Assembly: GCA_033439265.1 (NCBI GenBank)
Contig: JAVTVX010000035.1
Coordinates: 4,010,001 to 4,074,000 of the forward strand
Source of the DNA: Dillenia suffruticosa
Taxonomy: Eukaryota; Streptophyta; Magnoliopsida; Dilleniales; Dilleniaceae
Reading direction: 5' to 3'
Length of the DNA: 64,000 nt
Position numbers and translations under genes: made by a program. Shown here one piece after another: positions 1 to 11,561 of this stretch (its first letter is position 1; each line of letters opens with the position of its first letter). The notes below the pieces were generated by a model. It saw only the letters and a list, made by a program, of their open reading frames with translations, was not told the origin of the DNA and searched no databases.

Positions 1-681
1 AATTTGCCAAAAAAAAGCTAGGGACGGTAACTTCATTCTAGCAGAGAGTGAAGGACAATTGTGAAGGTTGGAGGACCTTATACGTCGATAAAGCATGTAA
101 TGAAAACAATCATACCTTTGTCGGTCTTTTGGCTAAGATCAAGTAATGAAAACAAATCAAATTCAATTCAGGGTAGCCTTCTTGACTGACCCATTTTCCA
201 GAGAAAATCATCTTTCTTGCCAAGAGCATTAGCCTTTCAATGAGTTTATTTGGTGGGCCACCACCACTCAGTCGGCCGACTTTTGCTTCACTTGGTCCTA
301 TGATTAGGTTTGAGATATCCATGTCTTTAATTAGAGTCAAACCTTGGTGGGGTTTGAGAAAGCTATGGTAATCTTCAAAGAACCTTCTTTGAGACCCCCA
401 CCCCGCCCCGGGGGGGTGGGGTGTGGAGAACAACACACAACAAAATTGGTCTACGGGCATCGAAAGGTGAAGCTTCGTTCCCTCATGCCTAACATTGATG
501 TCTTGAGGGGTTATATATTTTGAATGGGCACAACTATATATTATAAATAAATTGATCTTCTTAATAGTCTTTTTTAACTCGCATTTCATGATAAATTTAA
601 TCTCAACAATAGACTCCATATCTTTAAATTTGTGTAAATGCTTGTATAAAATTTTGTACCCTATCAAATAAGAAATGGAAC
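1..681. other. left edge, no supported gene
   Basis: This is the stretch downstream of the first HIPP gene. A 195-codon open frame on the minus strand (110-697) overlaps the HIPP stop codon. It shows no domain I recognise, so I do not call it a gene. The only strong local structure is a GC-rich hairpin at 396-421 in otherwise AT-rich DNA. Confidence 0.5.
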
Positions 682-2287
682 TTACATAATGGAACAAGCA
701 TTAGGATTTTCATCGCTAAACATTTCAGATACATGTGGGTATGGATCACAGTTATACTGACCATACAAGTCATCCCTATCATCGTACCATCCATGAAATT
801 GTTGCCATGGATTAGATACAATGACTTGGTCATTGTAACCTGGGTAATCCTTAAATATCTCCATTATAGCTATCTCTCTCTTTTCTTCTTCTTGTTCTTG
901 TTTTTCTTCCTCATCGCCATCTTCATTGTTGTCACTTCCTCCTCCTCCTCTGATTTTTCCGTCTTCATTCTCACTAGGTTGTTCGTCTCTGTTGTCGTCC
1001 CCATTGTCGAGCTTCTTTGGTGGAGTCACTACTCTCACTTGCCGTTTGAATTTTTCTTTAAGGTGATTTGCAAACACCATATCATCCATGTCGAGTGAGC
1101 CTTCCACATTCACTTGATCTTCGAATGCATCTATCTCCACGGAGTTTACTCCTATTATAATGCATGTCAAATCCTTTTAATGTCACCACATAAATTCATA
1201 TTTAATTCTTGTTCTTTAAGTGATTGGTACACACACACATATGCATGGTGTCTCCATATTTAATTTTTGGATTTTGCATCTGATTTAATGAGGATAAAAG
1301 ATCTTACCCGGGATTCTCAAGATGTATCTCCTAATTTTTTTACTGCACCCTTTGCAGTGTAATTGCATGCTCAATACCACTATCCTCACCTGTCAAACGA
1401 TCAACTACAATGAAGAGGGCGTTCACAAATAGTATATATATATATATATATATATAAAGATATTTTCGTCTCAATTACTGTAAAAAAAAATGTGGGTAAT
1501 ATTATATAGAAAACAGTGGAGTAGGTAGTAAGCCGCAAATGGTGGTTGTCAAACTGTTCAACCAATCGCAATCGAATGCTTCAAATATAGAAATGTCGGG
1601 ATCTTTGTAGTTTACCTCTTCTGCCCTTCCAGGGGAATGTAATTCCTCTTCCACGTTTGGTTGGTTTGCCCCGTCTTCGTATTTCCCATGTGCCAGTTTT
1701 ACTTTCCCATCATCCACTGTGTATCGTAAATGACATGGATTAATTAATGACTAATTTAACTTTTAAAGAATAATATAAAAAATATATGATAATAATATGT
1801 TTCTTTTCCTTCCTTGTGAGCGCCTTGTTCTTCGGAAGCAACCTTTTGTTACAAATTTCTATCATATTATATTATATAACGTTATTATTTATGTGACACA
1901 ATTGATTTAATTATAAAAAAATATATAAATAATTAAAAAACCTCATCGATTGAGTACATTGTTCAACCCCCAACAGGGCTAAGCAAAAAGAGAAACAAAT
2001 AAGTATGATAGTTTTTGAAAATTTGTACATTTTTTTATACAAGAAATTCATTTATTATCCAAATTGAAAGTATTCACTTATATGTAATTACTAACATTTT
2101 ATCAACAAGTGTAATAAAAAACTAATTCAAAATAATTCTTTTAAAATTACTTACGGACAAAGGCATCCCTCCTCTCGCCTGCTTTAGGCTTCACCTCCTA
2201 AACAAAAACAGTAAACCAAATATGATTTAGTATGCTACTTTTTGTGGAAGGAAAAAAAAAAGAAGGAACTACCTTTCGAGTTCCCAT
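682..2287 (-). CDS. heavy-metal-associated isoprenylated plant protein, single HMA domain (HIPP5/6-like)
   Basis: This is a predicted metal-binding, membrane-tethered protein of 236 residues. The exons in coding order are 2273-2287, 2155-2197, 1616-1716, 1308-1389 and 682-1151. Every junction is GT-AG and the total of 711 nt is in frame. The HMA metal site is the LHCKGC motif, with Cys about 65 and 68. The protein ends in CSIM, a CaaX box for farnesylation, after the family-typical DENPNAC tail. Between them lies an acidic low-complexity linker rich in Glu, Asp and Asn. The first two coding exons are very small (15 and 43 nt). The exon phases match the two-domain HIPP at 28303-30363, but the piece carrying the first CxxC is absent. 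The start was chosen because an ATG followed by a short exon mirrors the second HIPP gene. The first two exons are the least certain. The family binds Cd, Zn or Cu, but the metal here is unknown. Confidence 0.8.
1433..1456. repeat. (TA)n microsatellite in HIPP intron
   Basis: A run of TA dinucleotides lies in the third intron of the first HIPP gene. Confidence 0.9.
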
Positions 2288-2679
2288 TTTATCGGTCGAG
2301 ACAGTGGCATCATCTAACTGATGGGCATGAAGTGTCCTGCACACAAAAACCATTTCCTGCGGCCAAAAATATCAAGTTCTTGTCTTGGACAAATAAGCCA
2401 GGAATATGTGAAATAGGACCACTCTCTCCCTCTCTTACTCATACATACACAGGAGGAGGAGGACGACGACGACCACGACGAGAAACAACCAAAAAAAGGC
2501 AAACATATACCTCGTGTTTCGTGGAGGACCCTAGGGTTGGCTTCAGAAAAGGGTGTAAAATCTATTGTCACCGGGAGGAGAGTAGAAAAGCTTGAAGATA
2601 AACGACTTCGAGGAGAGAAGTGAAAAACATGAATGGAAACTTTTGTTTTCTTGTGTATAATATTTATATGTATAATATA

Positions 2680-2683
<4 letters not shown>

Positions 2684-2716
<33 letters not shown>
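2684..2716. repeat. (GA)n microsatellite
   Basis: An uninterrupted GA run lies about 400 bp upstream of the first HIPP start codon and ends in a short GC-rich segment. Confidence 0.9.
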
Positions 2717-2717
<1 letters not shown>

Positions 2718-3154
2718 CGCGCGCTCGGGGTGTTAGAGGGGGGAAATTTCTGCAAGATGTTTGGTTGAGAGGTGGGGCCATACCCATGTCTCAAACGTTC
2801 AGTCGGTCGGCGGATGAGCTGTGGCTCAAGTGGGACCTTCCCCCGGGCTCCGGTTTGAGTCGGACGAAATTCTCTAGTATGAATGAACCGAAAGACAGCA
2901 CAACAGAAGGGTCCCACCAAACTTCCAAGTCTCGGTTATAGCATTAAAAAAAATAAATAAATAAATGGCTTCCTAGTCTCAAACGTCAGGTCGGTCGGTC
3001 GAAATTCTCTGGTGTTTCTTTTTGCGCCGCGATCCAACAAAACCTCGAAGAATTAACCTCCACTTTTTCCTTTTCATCATTGACAATTCTCTGCTTTATT
3101 CGCTTGTTTAATGATGATGTGGCTTAATTTATTCAATGATCGGCGGCTGAAGCA

Positions 3155-3528
3155 CAATTCGAACCGATTATTTTTCTTGATATTAAGTTTAAAATTAAAA
3201 ATAATATTATTATTATTATTTTAATTTGAAACACAAAAGTATTAAAGTTGATATTTTAAAATTTTAGTTTTAAATTTGATTTTTTGAAAAATTGATTTCA
3301 AAATAATATTTTTTAAATTTTAAAAATGATAAATCATAAAAAAAAATGATCTAAATGTCACTTTTTGGATTTATGATAAATCGATTTTAAAGTTGAATTT
3401 CTCGTACACTAATAAAAGTTCTGTCCCTTACATGGCAGACCCCCTCCCTCCCCTACTCTCTGCTTTCAATTTCCCGTGAATGTGGCAAAAGTCAAAGTCC
3501 CCTCTCTCTTTTTTTTGGTCTTACACGG

Positions 3529-3559
<31 letters not shown>

Positions 3560-3868
3560 GCTTTGAAAGCATGACTTACACAGTAAAGACCCCCACCGTC
3601 CTCACACTCTCTACCTTCAGTTGCGTGCATTCCAGAAGTTGATTCTTTGAAACCTCCTTTTTTTTTTTTTTAATTTTTACTATTTTTTAAAGTTTAAAAA
3701 TATTATTCTAAAATCAAATTTTAAAAAATCAACCAAAAAATCCATTTTTAAAAAAATCAATTTTAACATTTATTTAATTAAAAAGACAATAATATTAATA
3801 TCATTTGTAATTCTAAATCTAATATCAAGAAAAATAACACCAATTTGAATAACCCCAAAATAAAAAAA
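3155..3868. mobile_element. foldback (inverted-repeat) element, MITE-like
   Basis: Two arms of roughly 190-210 bp, at about 3155-3350 and about 3655-3868, are imperfect reverse complements. The clearest shared block reads TTATTTTTCTTGATATT in the left arm and again in the reverse complement of the right arm, followed by matching AT-rich sequence. About 300 bp of unrelated sequence with a CT microsatellite separates them. There is no coding capacity. The layout suits a foldback or MITE element, but I could not identify a target-site duplication. Confidence 0.5.
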
Positions 3869-4011
3869 AAAAAGAGGAAATAATAAAGAAGTTCGTTTAT
3901 TTATTATATGGATCGGTTTCCTTTTTTTTTTTTAAACGTTTGATTTATTTAAAATTTCTTCCCAACTAATTATAATATGTAATTATAATCAAACCTGTCA
4001 TCACTCAATCT

Positions 4012-4044
<33 letters not shown>

Positions 4045-5210
4045 AGAAGTTCAAATAAAAGAAAAAGTAGACAACTTTCTAGTAAAGCTACTCTTTTTTA
4101 TTTTAAACTTAAGAAATATACGGAATTAGAGTTATAAAAATGAAGAATATATCTCATTTATACAGTCACCATTAAACAGAGAACTTGCATAACGTCAAGA
4201 TTTTCACAGTACGGTTTAATACCAATAAATTGATGTCGTTGAACTGCCCCTATGTATGTAATATTAACCCACTTTCTTAGAAACCCACAAATATATACAT
4301 ACATACAGACATACATACATATAATATATATATATTATGTTAATCTAATTTGAGAAAAGGACCCGTCTTGGATAAAATAACGATCTGTTGCCTCAAAAAA
4401 AGGGCTAAAAATGGCGCCGCCGACGCAGAAAAGTTTTGGGCATGACTTGTTATAATCCAATAATTTGACCAAGTCCTGAAACTTTTGAAGTTCCAAAATT
4501 GATTTCTTGCATGCCAATATAAGAAACAGTAAAATTGAAACAGGAAGGCAAAACCGTGGTCGCTCTGCAGACAACTACTTGAATTCCCCCGAGAAAATAT
4601 CTGCCAAGAGCCGACTCCAGAGGAGAATCCATAATCCATATGCACGTTGCAACATATAGACTATTAAAATTTTGAAAAAGGGAAAAAAAATCTTGTTATT
4701 GATTCAAGCCTCATAAGTTGCTACACGGCCATCAGATCATGCCCACCAAATGCGCCCACCAAATACCATAGAAACTGCGAGAGGCATGGCCGGCTTTCTG
4801 CTCCCAAAATTGGACCCAGATTACGTTACAGTTTGAAACCAATCCCAAACCCAGTGTAAGCTCATGCCAAACCCACGAAACTGAACAGTATTCACGGAGC
4901 ACTGAATTTTGTTTTCCCAATGTATAGATCAAAATCGGGTCAGTTGATCTAGTTGATCTAGTGAAATGTGGTGCTGGATCACTTAACGAAAATCCTAAAT
5001 TTGACTCATGACTTGGTATAAAAATGTTGGGAGGGTAGGTCTCTTAAATGGACCACTATAAGTCCCTAACCGGATTAGTTGAAACATGATTCTAAATGCT
5101 AATTAATATAATTAATATAGTAAAAAAAAAAAATCAAAACCGACTACCTTATCTCAGACATTAGGAGAGAGAGAGAGGTTAGCTCATTGTTTCTGATCAT
5201 GTAAAGACCC

Positions 5211-5433
5211 AGAAGCGATAGATCCTACAAGCATCAGATACTCATACAAATCAGCTCTGACAAGAGAGAGAGAGAGGTGCGATTGATCCTAGAAGCATCA
5301 GATACCCATACAAATCATCTCTGACGCGAAAGCGAGAGAGAGTGAGAAGAGAGAGGTGCGATCGATTCAAGAAGCACCAGATACTCATACAAATCATCTC
5401 TGACACGAAAGAGAGAGAGAGAGAGAGAGAGAG
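5211..5433. repeat. three-copy tandem repeat, unit about 70-78 bp
   Basis: Three diverged copies begin near 5211, 5277 and 5356. Each holds the core CATACAAATCA followed by CTCTGAC and a GA-rich tail. The GA tail varies in length, so the unit is a conserved block of about 50 bp with an attached microsatellite. Confidence 0.8.
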
Positions 5434-6145
5434 TCATGAAAGCTATGATCACAATGTGACATTTTAAGTGTGCTCCCAAGCATGGGTGAGAAACGCATTG
5501 CACGAGGTGAAAAGGCAATTTGAAATGACATGTAAAATTGAGTTTAACATGCTAGTTGATTGTTCAACGGATTGGCAAATTGTAACTTCTGTTGTAGAAT
5601 GCATTTGTTGATTCCAAATATCTCTCCTGTGTAAAGTTCTCCTCATGATTGACATAAAGCAGAAGTAGGAGGGGAAGCCTGTAAGGGTACGAGAGAGAGG
5701 GAACAGACATCAAGAACGCCGTTAACTTCGAAACAGACGAACAAAATATGCAGACCCACTTATCTTCAAAAACCGGCAAGATTGAATGCAGAATTTATAG
5801 TGTTCCCACAGCCCAAACACCACGTATTAGGACATGAGAATTTAGGTTTCTAATGAGCCCCACAACTGAATGCAAATGCAATGTTCCTGATATGACAAAT
5901 AACAACATGATCTTGTTTCCTTTACAGCACCACATATAATCCAATTAGAGCTACCTTCATCCGAACTAGAATAATCATCCGAACTAGAATAAAGCTTGCA
6001 AGGAACCCATTTAACAAAACAGACAGGGAAAGAGGGAGGGAATCAGGTTCTATAATTGAGCTCAGAAGGACAAATTAGACATATTGAGATGGCTGAACAG
6101 GTTCAGATGAAATGAATCTACATAATCCATTTCATATAAATGGGC

Positions 6146-6379
6146 ACTATCAAACTTGAGTTGAAGTTCTGTCTTAAATCTCACCATTCAAAAACATACA
6201 TACAAAACAACTGGATCCATCAGCAAATTTATTTCTCCATGAAAAAGGGTTCATGTGCGGTACTATCAAACTTGAGCTGAAGTTCTATGCCTTAAACCTC
6301 ACCATTCAAAAACATACATACAAAACAACTAGATCCATCAGCAAATTTATTTCTCCATGAAAAGGGGTTCATATGCAGT
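6146..6379. repeat. two-copy direct tandem repeat, unit about 117 bp
   Basis: Two nearly identical copies run from about 6146-6261 and 6262-6379. Both contain CTATCAAACTTGAG at the start and TTTATTTCTCCATGAAAA near the end. The duplication lies just downstream of the acylphosphatase stop codon, so one or both copies could fall in its 3' untranslated region. Confidence 0.88.
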
Positions 6380-6458
6380 AGCATCATACAGCTTGAAAGC
6401 ATAAAACATAGCCTATATGAGATAAAATGGAGAAGAAGATACTAATCTCGGAACTTGA

Positions 6459-7517
6459 TCAAACCGTAGGCCTCCGCTGGAATCCCGAACCAGGATCTTC
6501 ATCAGAAGGGAAAACATCAAGACCGGTGACCATTGCAGCTGGTGGACCACGGCGACACCGCTGCTCCATCTCCTGAATAGAATCTGAATTCCCAGAGAAA
6601 AGCGCTTCAACAGACCCATTCCTTTTGTTCCTAACCCAACCCTTTAACCCTAATTCCTTGGCATTTTCCACCGTCCAGTCTCTATAGAACACCCCCTGCA
6701 CACGACCCTTAATCACTAACTTAACCTACAACCCAGAAATCAAGAGAAAGATAGAAATCAGTGTCAAAAATATCAAACACATAATGAAGGCTAGCACACG
6801 AGATAGAATTCAGAAATCCCAGACTCAGTGAAAAAAAAAATATTGCATATTCGAAATGTCCAGAAAACAAGACCAACCAAATATCAAAAGAGTAAACTAG
6901 CGACAAAAGATTTACACAAATTAGTGGAAAAACTACCAATTAGATGCACATAAGGTGGAATCTACAAGATTCATAGAATACCCACCTAAGCTAATATAAA
7001 TTGGAACAAGTTAGTGTCGAATATCAAATTTTTGGCAGTGGAAGCAAGTATTATTCAAATTTTATTGTCTAACACGAAAAATGACATAGTTCATAATGAA
7101 AGCACCAAGAAATCAAAAGGATTGACAAGATTGAACAAATTAGTAGCAAGAATACAGAGTAAAATAGGAAAAATAAACATTAGACAAAAACAAGAAGGAA
7201 GGAGTTAGGGAAATACTCACAGTTTTAGCAGAAGATTGAGGAGAGTCAGGAGAGGATTTGAGGGTCATATTGGGTGAGGACAGAAAAGACAGATAATAAG
7301 GTGAACAAGGTCTGATGAGAGGACATAGAGGAAAAGGAGGACGAGGAAGATGAGAGATATGCGGAGGAGGAAGATTAAGAGGATGACAAGAATGATAGCA
7401 TGGAAGAAGAAGTAAAGATCTGATAGGGGTGACATTTGTACAAGTCCACCGTCTTAGATTTTTGCTGAATCTGGGGGGCTTAATGTATTTGAGGATTGTG
7501 TGGACGGTTGGTGACAT
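6459..7517 (-). CDS. acylphosphatase with N-terminal extension
   Basis: This enzyme hydrolyses carboxyl-phosphate bonds in acyl phosphates. There are two exons: 7221-7517 and 6459-6725, joined by a GTGAGT donor and a TTGTAG acceptor in phase 0. The second exon encodes essentially the whole catalytic domain. It holds signature 1, GRVQGVFYR (catalytic Arg about 114), and signature 2, starting GWVRNKRNG (catalytic Asn about 132). With the upstream ATG at 7517 the product is 187 residues and has a roughly 80-residue N-terminal region rich in Arg, Ser, Pro and Leu, suggesting an organellar transit peptide. A second in-frame ATG at 7268 would give about 104 residues, close to the usual size of about 100 for the compact enzyme. 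The longer start is my preference, not proven. The neighbouring HIPP gene lies on the same strand. Confidence 0.88.
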
Positions 7518-7863
7518 TTTATTGGATTGGGGGTTTTGATTTTGATCACTTGATTCTGTTCCTGAAGTTTCTGCTTGTGGGTGTCGGCCAAAAAAGTCAA
7601 CATCTGAGCCGACCCAGGAGTGCTCCGGTTTTCTCTGAACTTGACTTGCTTTGTTTGTGTGTGCACTGTCTTTTTTTATGGTTATTATTTTTTCTTTTAA
7701 GTGGAGAAGCCAAAACAAAATATGGTCAAATTCTATAGTTTGGTATTAGCACAGAGAGAGAGAGAGAGACTGACTGCGATCAGAAAGTTTGATATATATT
7801 TTTATATTGAGTTCAAAATTATTATGTTGGTGGTTAAAGATTAGTAAGGGACTTATAACCTTC

Positions 7864-7867
<4 letters not shown>

Positions 7868-7905
<38 letters not shown>
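7868..7905. repeat. (AC)n microsatellite
   Basis: About 19 uninterrupted AC units; the only long CA/GT repeat I noticed in the window. Confidence 0.92.
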
Positions 7906-7908
<3 letters not shown>

Positions 7909-8360
7909 TATCTTTTGTGTTCTCTTTTCTCTTTGTGAATAAAAAACGGAGGACAAATCTCGCACCAATTGTTATTGAATATATTAACCAATAACTACCA
8001 TTTACGAAGCAAATTTCTTACTATCATTTCAAACAAATATTAATAATTTAACACTCATTCTCAAATATATATGATCCACAAGAATATTGGTAGAAATAAA
8101 AATTGGGTCATTCACAAAAATATTGGATGTAGCCTGTTTCTCAATTACAGGTACCATGAAGCAAAGGAGTTTAGGGCTTTTTCTACTGCCTTTCCCAAAA
8201 CCATACACCATGTAAGGAAAAGTAGGGATGAATTCAATTTGATATTAAATATAATTCTTTAATATAAAAAAATATTAATATAATGATGATTAAGTCTTTT
8301 TTATATAAAATTTCACTTTTACTTGTGGAATAAAAAAAAAATAGTTTAATTAAAAAATAA

Positions 8361-8365
8361 TATAT

Positions 8366-8400
<35 letters not shown>
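8361..8400. repeat. (TA)n microsatellite
   Basis: A TA run with one early GA interruption, in intergenic AT-rich DNA. Confidence 0.9.
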
Positions 8401-8404
<4 letters not shown>

Positions 8405-10397
8405 TAATAAAATAAAGATAAATTAAATAAATTATATTTGTTTGAGACTAATAAATAAAACAGTATTTTAGTCGACTAATAAAATTGAATTCGGATGGTG
8501 ATTCTCCACAGCCTTCCAGTTTCTAATCGATTCTGTCGCCTCTTCATCTTCATCGTTTTCTGCATTGTTCGGTTTGAATCGCCTTTGCCATCTGGTTCCA
8601 TCGTCGCCGATCGCCGTCGCCTGCCTTCAAAATTGACTGCATTGACATCTTCGATCACTCCCTTCTTCCGTTTGCTTCCTTCAATTTTGATTTGCGCATT
8701 TAGGGTTGTGTTTGGATTTTTTGTTTTTATTTTTCACCAGACATGTCTGCTGCGACTTGGAGGAAGAAGGAGAGAAGGGGGGGGGAACCCCAGGAAATGG
8801 GGAAAAAGAGAGAGAGGGAAGGAAGAGACAAGGAGAGTAGGGTCTTCGGTTAGGGATTGACCATGTGTGCCACGTCACTGATTTGGGGTCAAAATGGACC
8901 AACCTCACTGTGTTGCACAAGCAATTTTATCGAAAACTTATACCACCGAAGTTAATCTAATCAGATAAAAATATTAAAATTTTTAATTAAGATTTTAGTT
9001 TAAAATTTAAAAATAAAAAAAATTCTCAATAATATGAATTTGATAATATTTAAATCAAATTAATTAAAATATAAATTTAAATAATAATTGATTTTAAAAA
9101 AATCACAAACCTACTGAGCAGAGAATCCTTTGTTGTGCCAAGAGATGCAGGCTAATATAGAATGGAAAAATAAATAAATATATGAAAGAATCGGTAAAAA
9201 GATCGGAAAAATCAAAGAATAAAATGGAAAGAAATAATGACCGGAAGGCAGCCATTCCCTCAGAGATAGCATAAGCAATAAAGCTTTCTCATTTTTATTT
9301 TTCATTTTTCGATTCTATTCCATCTAATTATATTTTCTTTAAAAAAAAAGGAAAAAAAAATTCAAAGATAGCCCAAAAAAGGGAGCATGTTTGGGTCTCA
9401 TGTTGTCGGCCATTAGTTAAGACCCGTGAGATTAAAATGTTCTGATTTTATTTTTATTAATTGATATTTAAATTTTATCTGATTAATCTGATTTAAATAT
9501 CATAGAATATATTAAAGAGTTGTTTTGTTCAAATTTTATTTCTCTATTTCTATAATTCGAATACGAAACTATAATAAAAAAAAGTGTAACATCCCATCAT
9601 ATTATATAACCATGGAAGTTTGGTAAACATTCTGAATTTTCACCCATTCACTAAGAGAACCCCAACGGTCCTAAAAAATCAAAGTCCGATTTGCTTTGAA
9701 CCTGGTATTGGCAAAAGGTGATTAGGACCTAAGGTACCATACAGCGAAGCTCAAAATGTTATTTATTCAAGGCCCAGATGTGCAAATATCTCATGCGAAT
9801 CTGAACTTACCTAATTACTTTCTTTGTTTTTTTGGTGCAACCTAATTACCTTCGTAATCTATGAAAATACAACAAAAACAAAAATACCGAACAAAAACCA
9901 ATATCCTAATTCTAATTAATTCACTGAACCAATTTCCAAAGTATTTCTAATAATGGGGTCTCACGAGTCACACCACTTCTAAACCATTTTCTGTTAGGCA
10001 TTTAATTATCCCTTTATTGATACATTAAATTTCTAATTAAAAATAATTTGAAAGTGATTTAAAATAAGAATTATATATATTTTTTAACTTTTTTGTTCGT
10101 TATACAGAAATTTGAATATATAATTTTCAGATTGGGGAAGATTTTGACAATTATAATGTCCCCTTATGGGCATATATTTTTTAACTTCATAACTAAAATT
10201 CTTCCTTTAAAAAATATTAAGAATAGATAATAATAATATCATTCATATAAAGCAAAACTAATACAACTTTACATTATCAACTCGGGTTTACTAAGGTAGA
10301 AATTGTACAAAGGTATGTATATTTGTACAGACAAAGGGCAAAGAGGGGTGTGTTACGATTAGAATACAGAGAAAGAGTAAACGGGAAAACGGTTCTC

Positions 10398-11486
10398 TTA
10401 TTTGTCGACTTGATGAAGCTTGCCAAGGCCATTGCAACGATCGCAAACAATCTGAACCTGATCCGTCTTTGCTCCATTTGCTAGCAAGCTTGCCCCAGAT
10501 TTCCAAACAAACCCTGCTCCATCACATTCTGGGCACCTGTAGCAAGCGTATCAAAACACACCAACTACACTAGATCCGACTAAATAAAATTTGACCCGGG
10601 TTGGACCACTAAACACAAGGTTCAAATCTGAAAACTCAAATCCAATTATTATACCAACCAGACGTTGGTAGCTAGTTGCTCATGCTTCCACATAACATTA
10701 GCATTTCAACGTAAAAGCAATGAAGTTGAAGAACTTGCTTGAAGCTTCAACCAAGGTCCACTGGCATTTCTGGGCCATTTAATTACGCTGCCATCTAGTG
10801 TTTTGGTTTGAAATGGACTTATGATGAATCCCAATGTCTTATTTCCTTTTCAACTTCTACTAAAAAAAATTTCCATTTCAACTAGCTCGCGTTTGAGATA
10901 TTGTGGGGTTACAACCAAAAAAAAAAAAAAAAAAAATTGTGGGGGTGTGTTATATATAAATTTTGTATCTTAGTATTTTAAAATAGGAATAAAGTTTTTT
11001 AATATGGTATTAAAGCTAAAAGCTCAACCCTATCCCATCAGGTTTGCCCGTTTCACTTGGGTATTTGTGGAATTCATGAAGTTTAGTACCTTGCGCAGAA
11101 AGATGCAAAGTTTTAGAGATTAACTCCATTGATCTTAAAACTCAGCTTTTGGTTTAGAAATTAAGTTCTCTAATAAACTTGTGTCATTCCTTTCACCTCT
11201 TCTACCAAGTAACAGCAAGAAAAGCAACAGTTCTTACCCCCCCCCCAAAAAAAAAAAAGCAACAGGACATCATTATCTCATGCCAACAGAGAAATCCTAT
11301 AACATACAATTCCAAAAACCAAAAAAAAAAAAAAAAAAAGAGGAGGCCAAAAGAACAAAGATAGTGCAATACCAATGTAATGCAGCTGGTAACCAATTCA
11401 AAGTGTTTTTTTACCCATATAGAACAGAATTGAAGGGGAAAAAAAGTCAGAATCAGATACCCTGACGGTGAAACCAGAGCATTCAT
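10398..11486 (-). CDS. small DnaJ-type cysteine-rich zinc-finger protein (54 aa)
   Basis: The exons are 11461-11486 and 10398-10536, joined across a GT-AG intron of 924 nt, giving 165 nt in frame. The protein has two CxxCxGxG-type motifs, CPECDGAG (Cys 10 and 13) and CDRCNGLG (Cys 40 and 43), as in the zinc-binding domain of type I DnaJ chaperones and in J-domain-lacking relatives such as BSD2 and LQY1. There is no J domain. A stop codon lies directly before the chosen ATG in the same frame, so the coding part cannot extend upstream in that exon. A further exon-like segment at about 11487-11561, ending at an AG acceptor, may be 5' untranslated sequence. The motifs make exon 2 convincing; the very short exon 1 is less certain. 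The protein could act as a small redox or folding helper, but that is inference. Confidence 0.6.
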
Positions 11487-11561
11487 TTATTGGGGAAAAA
11501 GGCTGCAGCCGTCCAACACTTAGACTTGGCCAACTCCGTAGCTCCAGATCTCTTTTTCACC

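Larger units (their letters stand above)
2288..6145. other. intergenic region between HIPP and acylphosphatase
   Basis: No gene is supported here. The stretch holds (GA/CT)n microsatellites at 2684-2716, 3534-3559 and 4012-4040, a foldback inverted-repeat structure at about 3155-3868, and a three-copy tandem repeat at 5211-5433. Short open frames around 2314-2941 and 4335-4645 are low-complexity or unrecognised. Confidence 0.6.
7518..10397. other. intergenic region upstream of acylphosphatase
   Basis: I see no convincing gene. A 121-codon plus-strand open frame at 8495-8860 resembles no family I know, and overlapping frames are open on the other strand. Microsatellites sit at 7868-7905 (AC) and about 8361-8400 (TA). 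The rest is AT-rich and unstructured. Confidence 0.5.

Noticed and set aside
110-697. 195-codon minus-strand open frame at the left edge
   Set aside because: No recognisable domain, composition is not clearly coding, and it overlaps the stop of the well-supported HIPP gene on the same strand.
8495-8860. 121-codon plus-strand open frame starting MVILHSLPVSN
   Set aside because: No family resemblance, low-complexity Gly/Arg tail, and overlapping frames are open on the other strand.
11005-11030. TATGGTATTAAAGC, similar to the primer-binding region of copia retrotransposons (TGGTATCAGAGC)
   Set aside because: Only a partial match and I could find neither a flanking LTR nor any gag or pol fragment.
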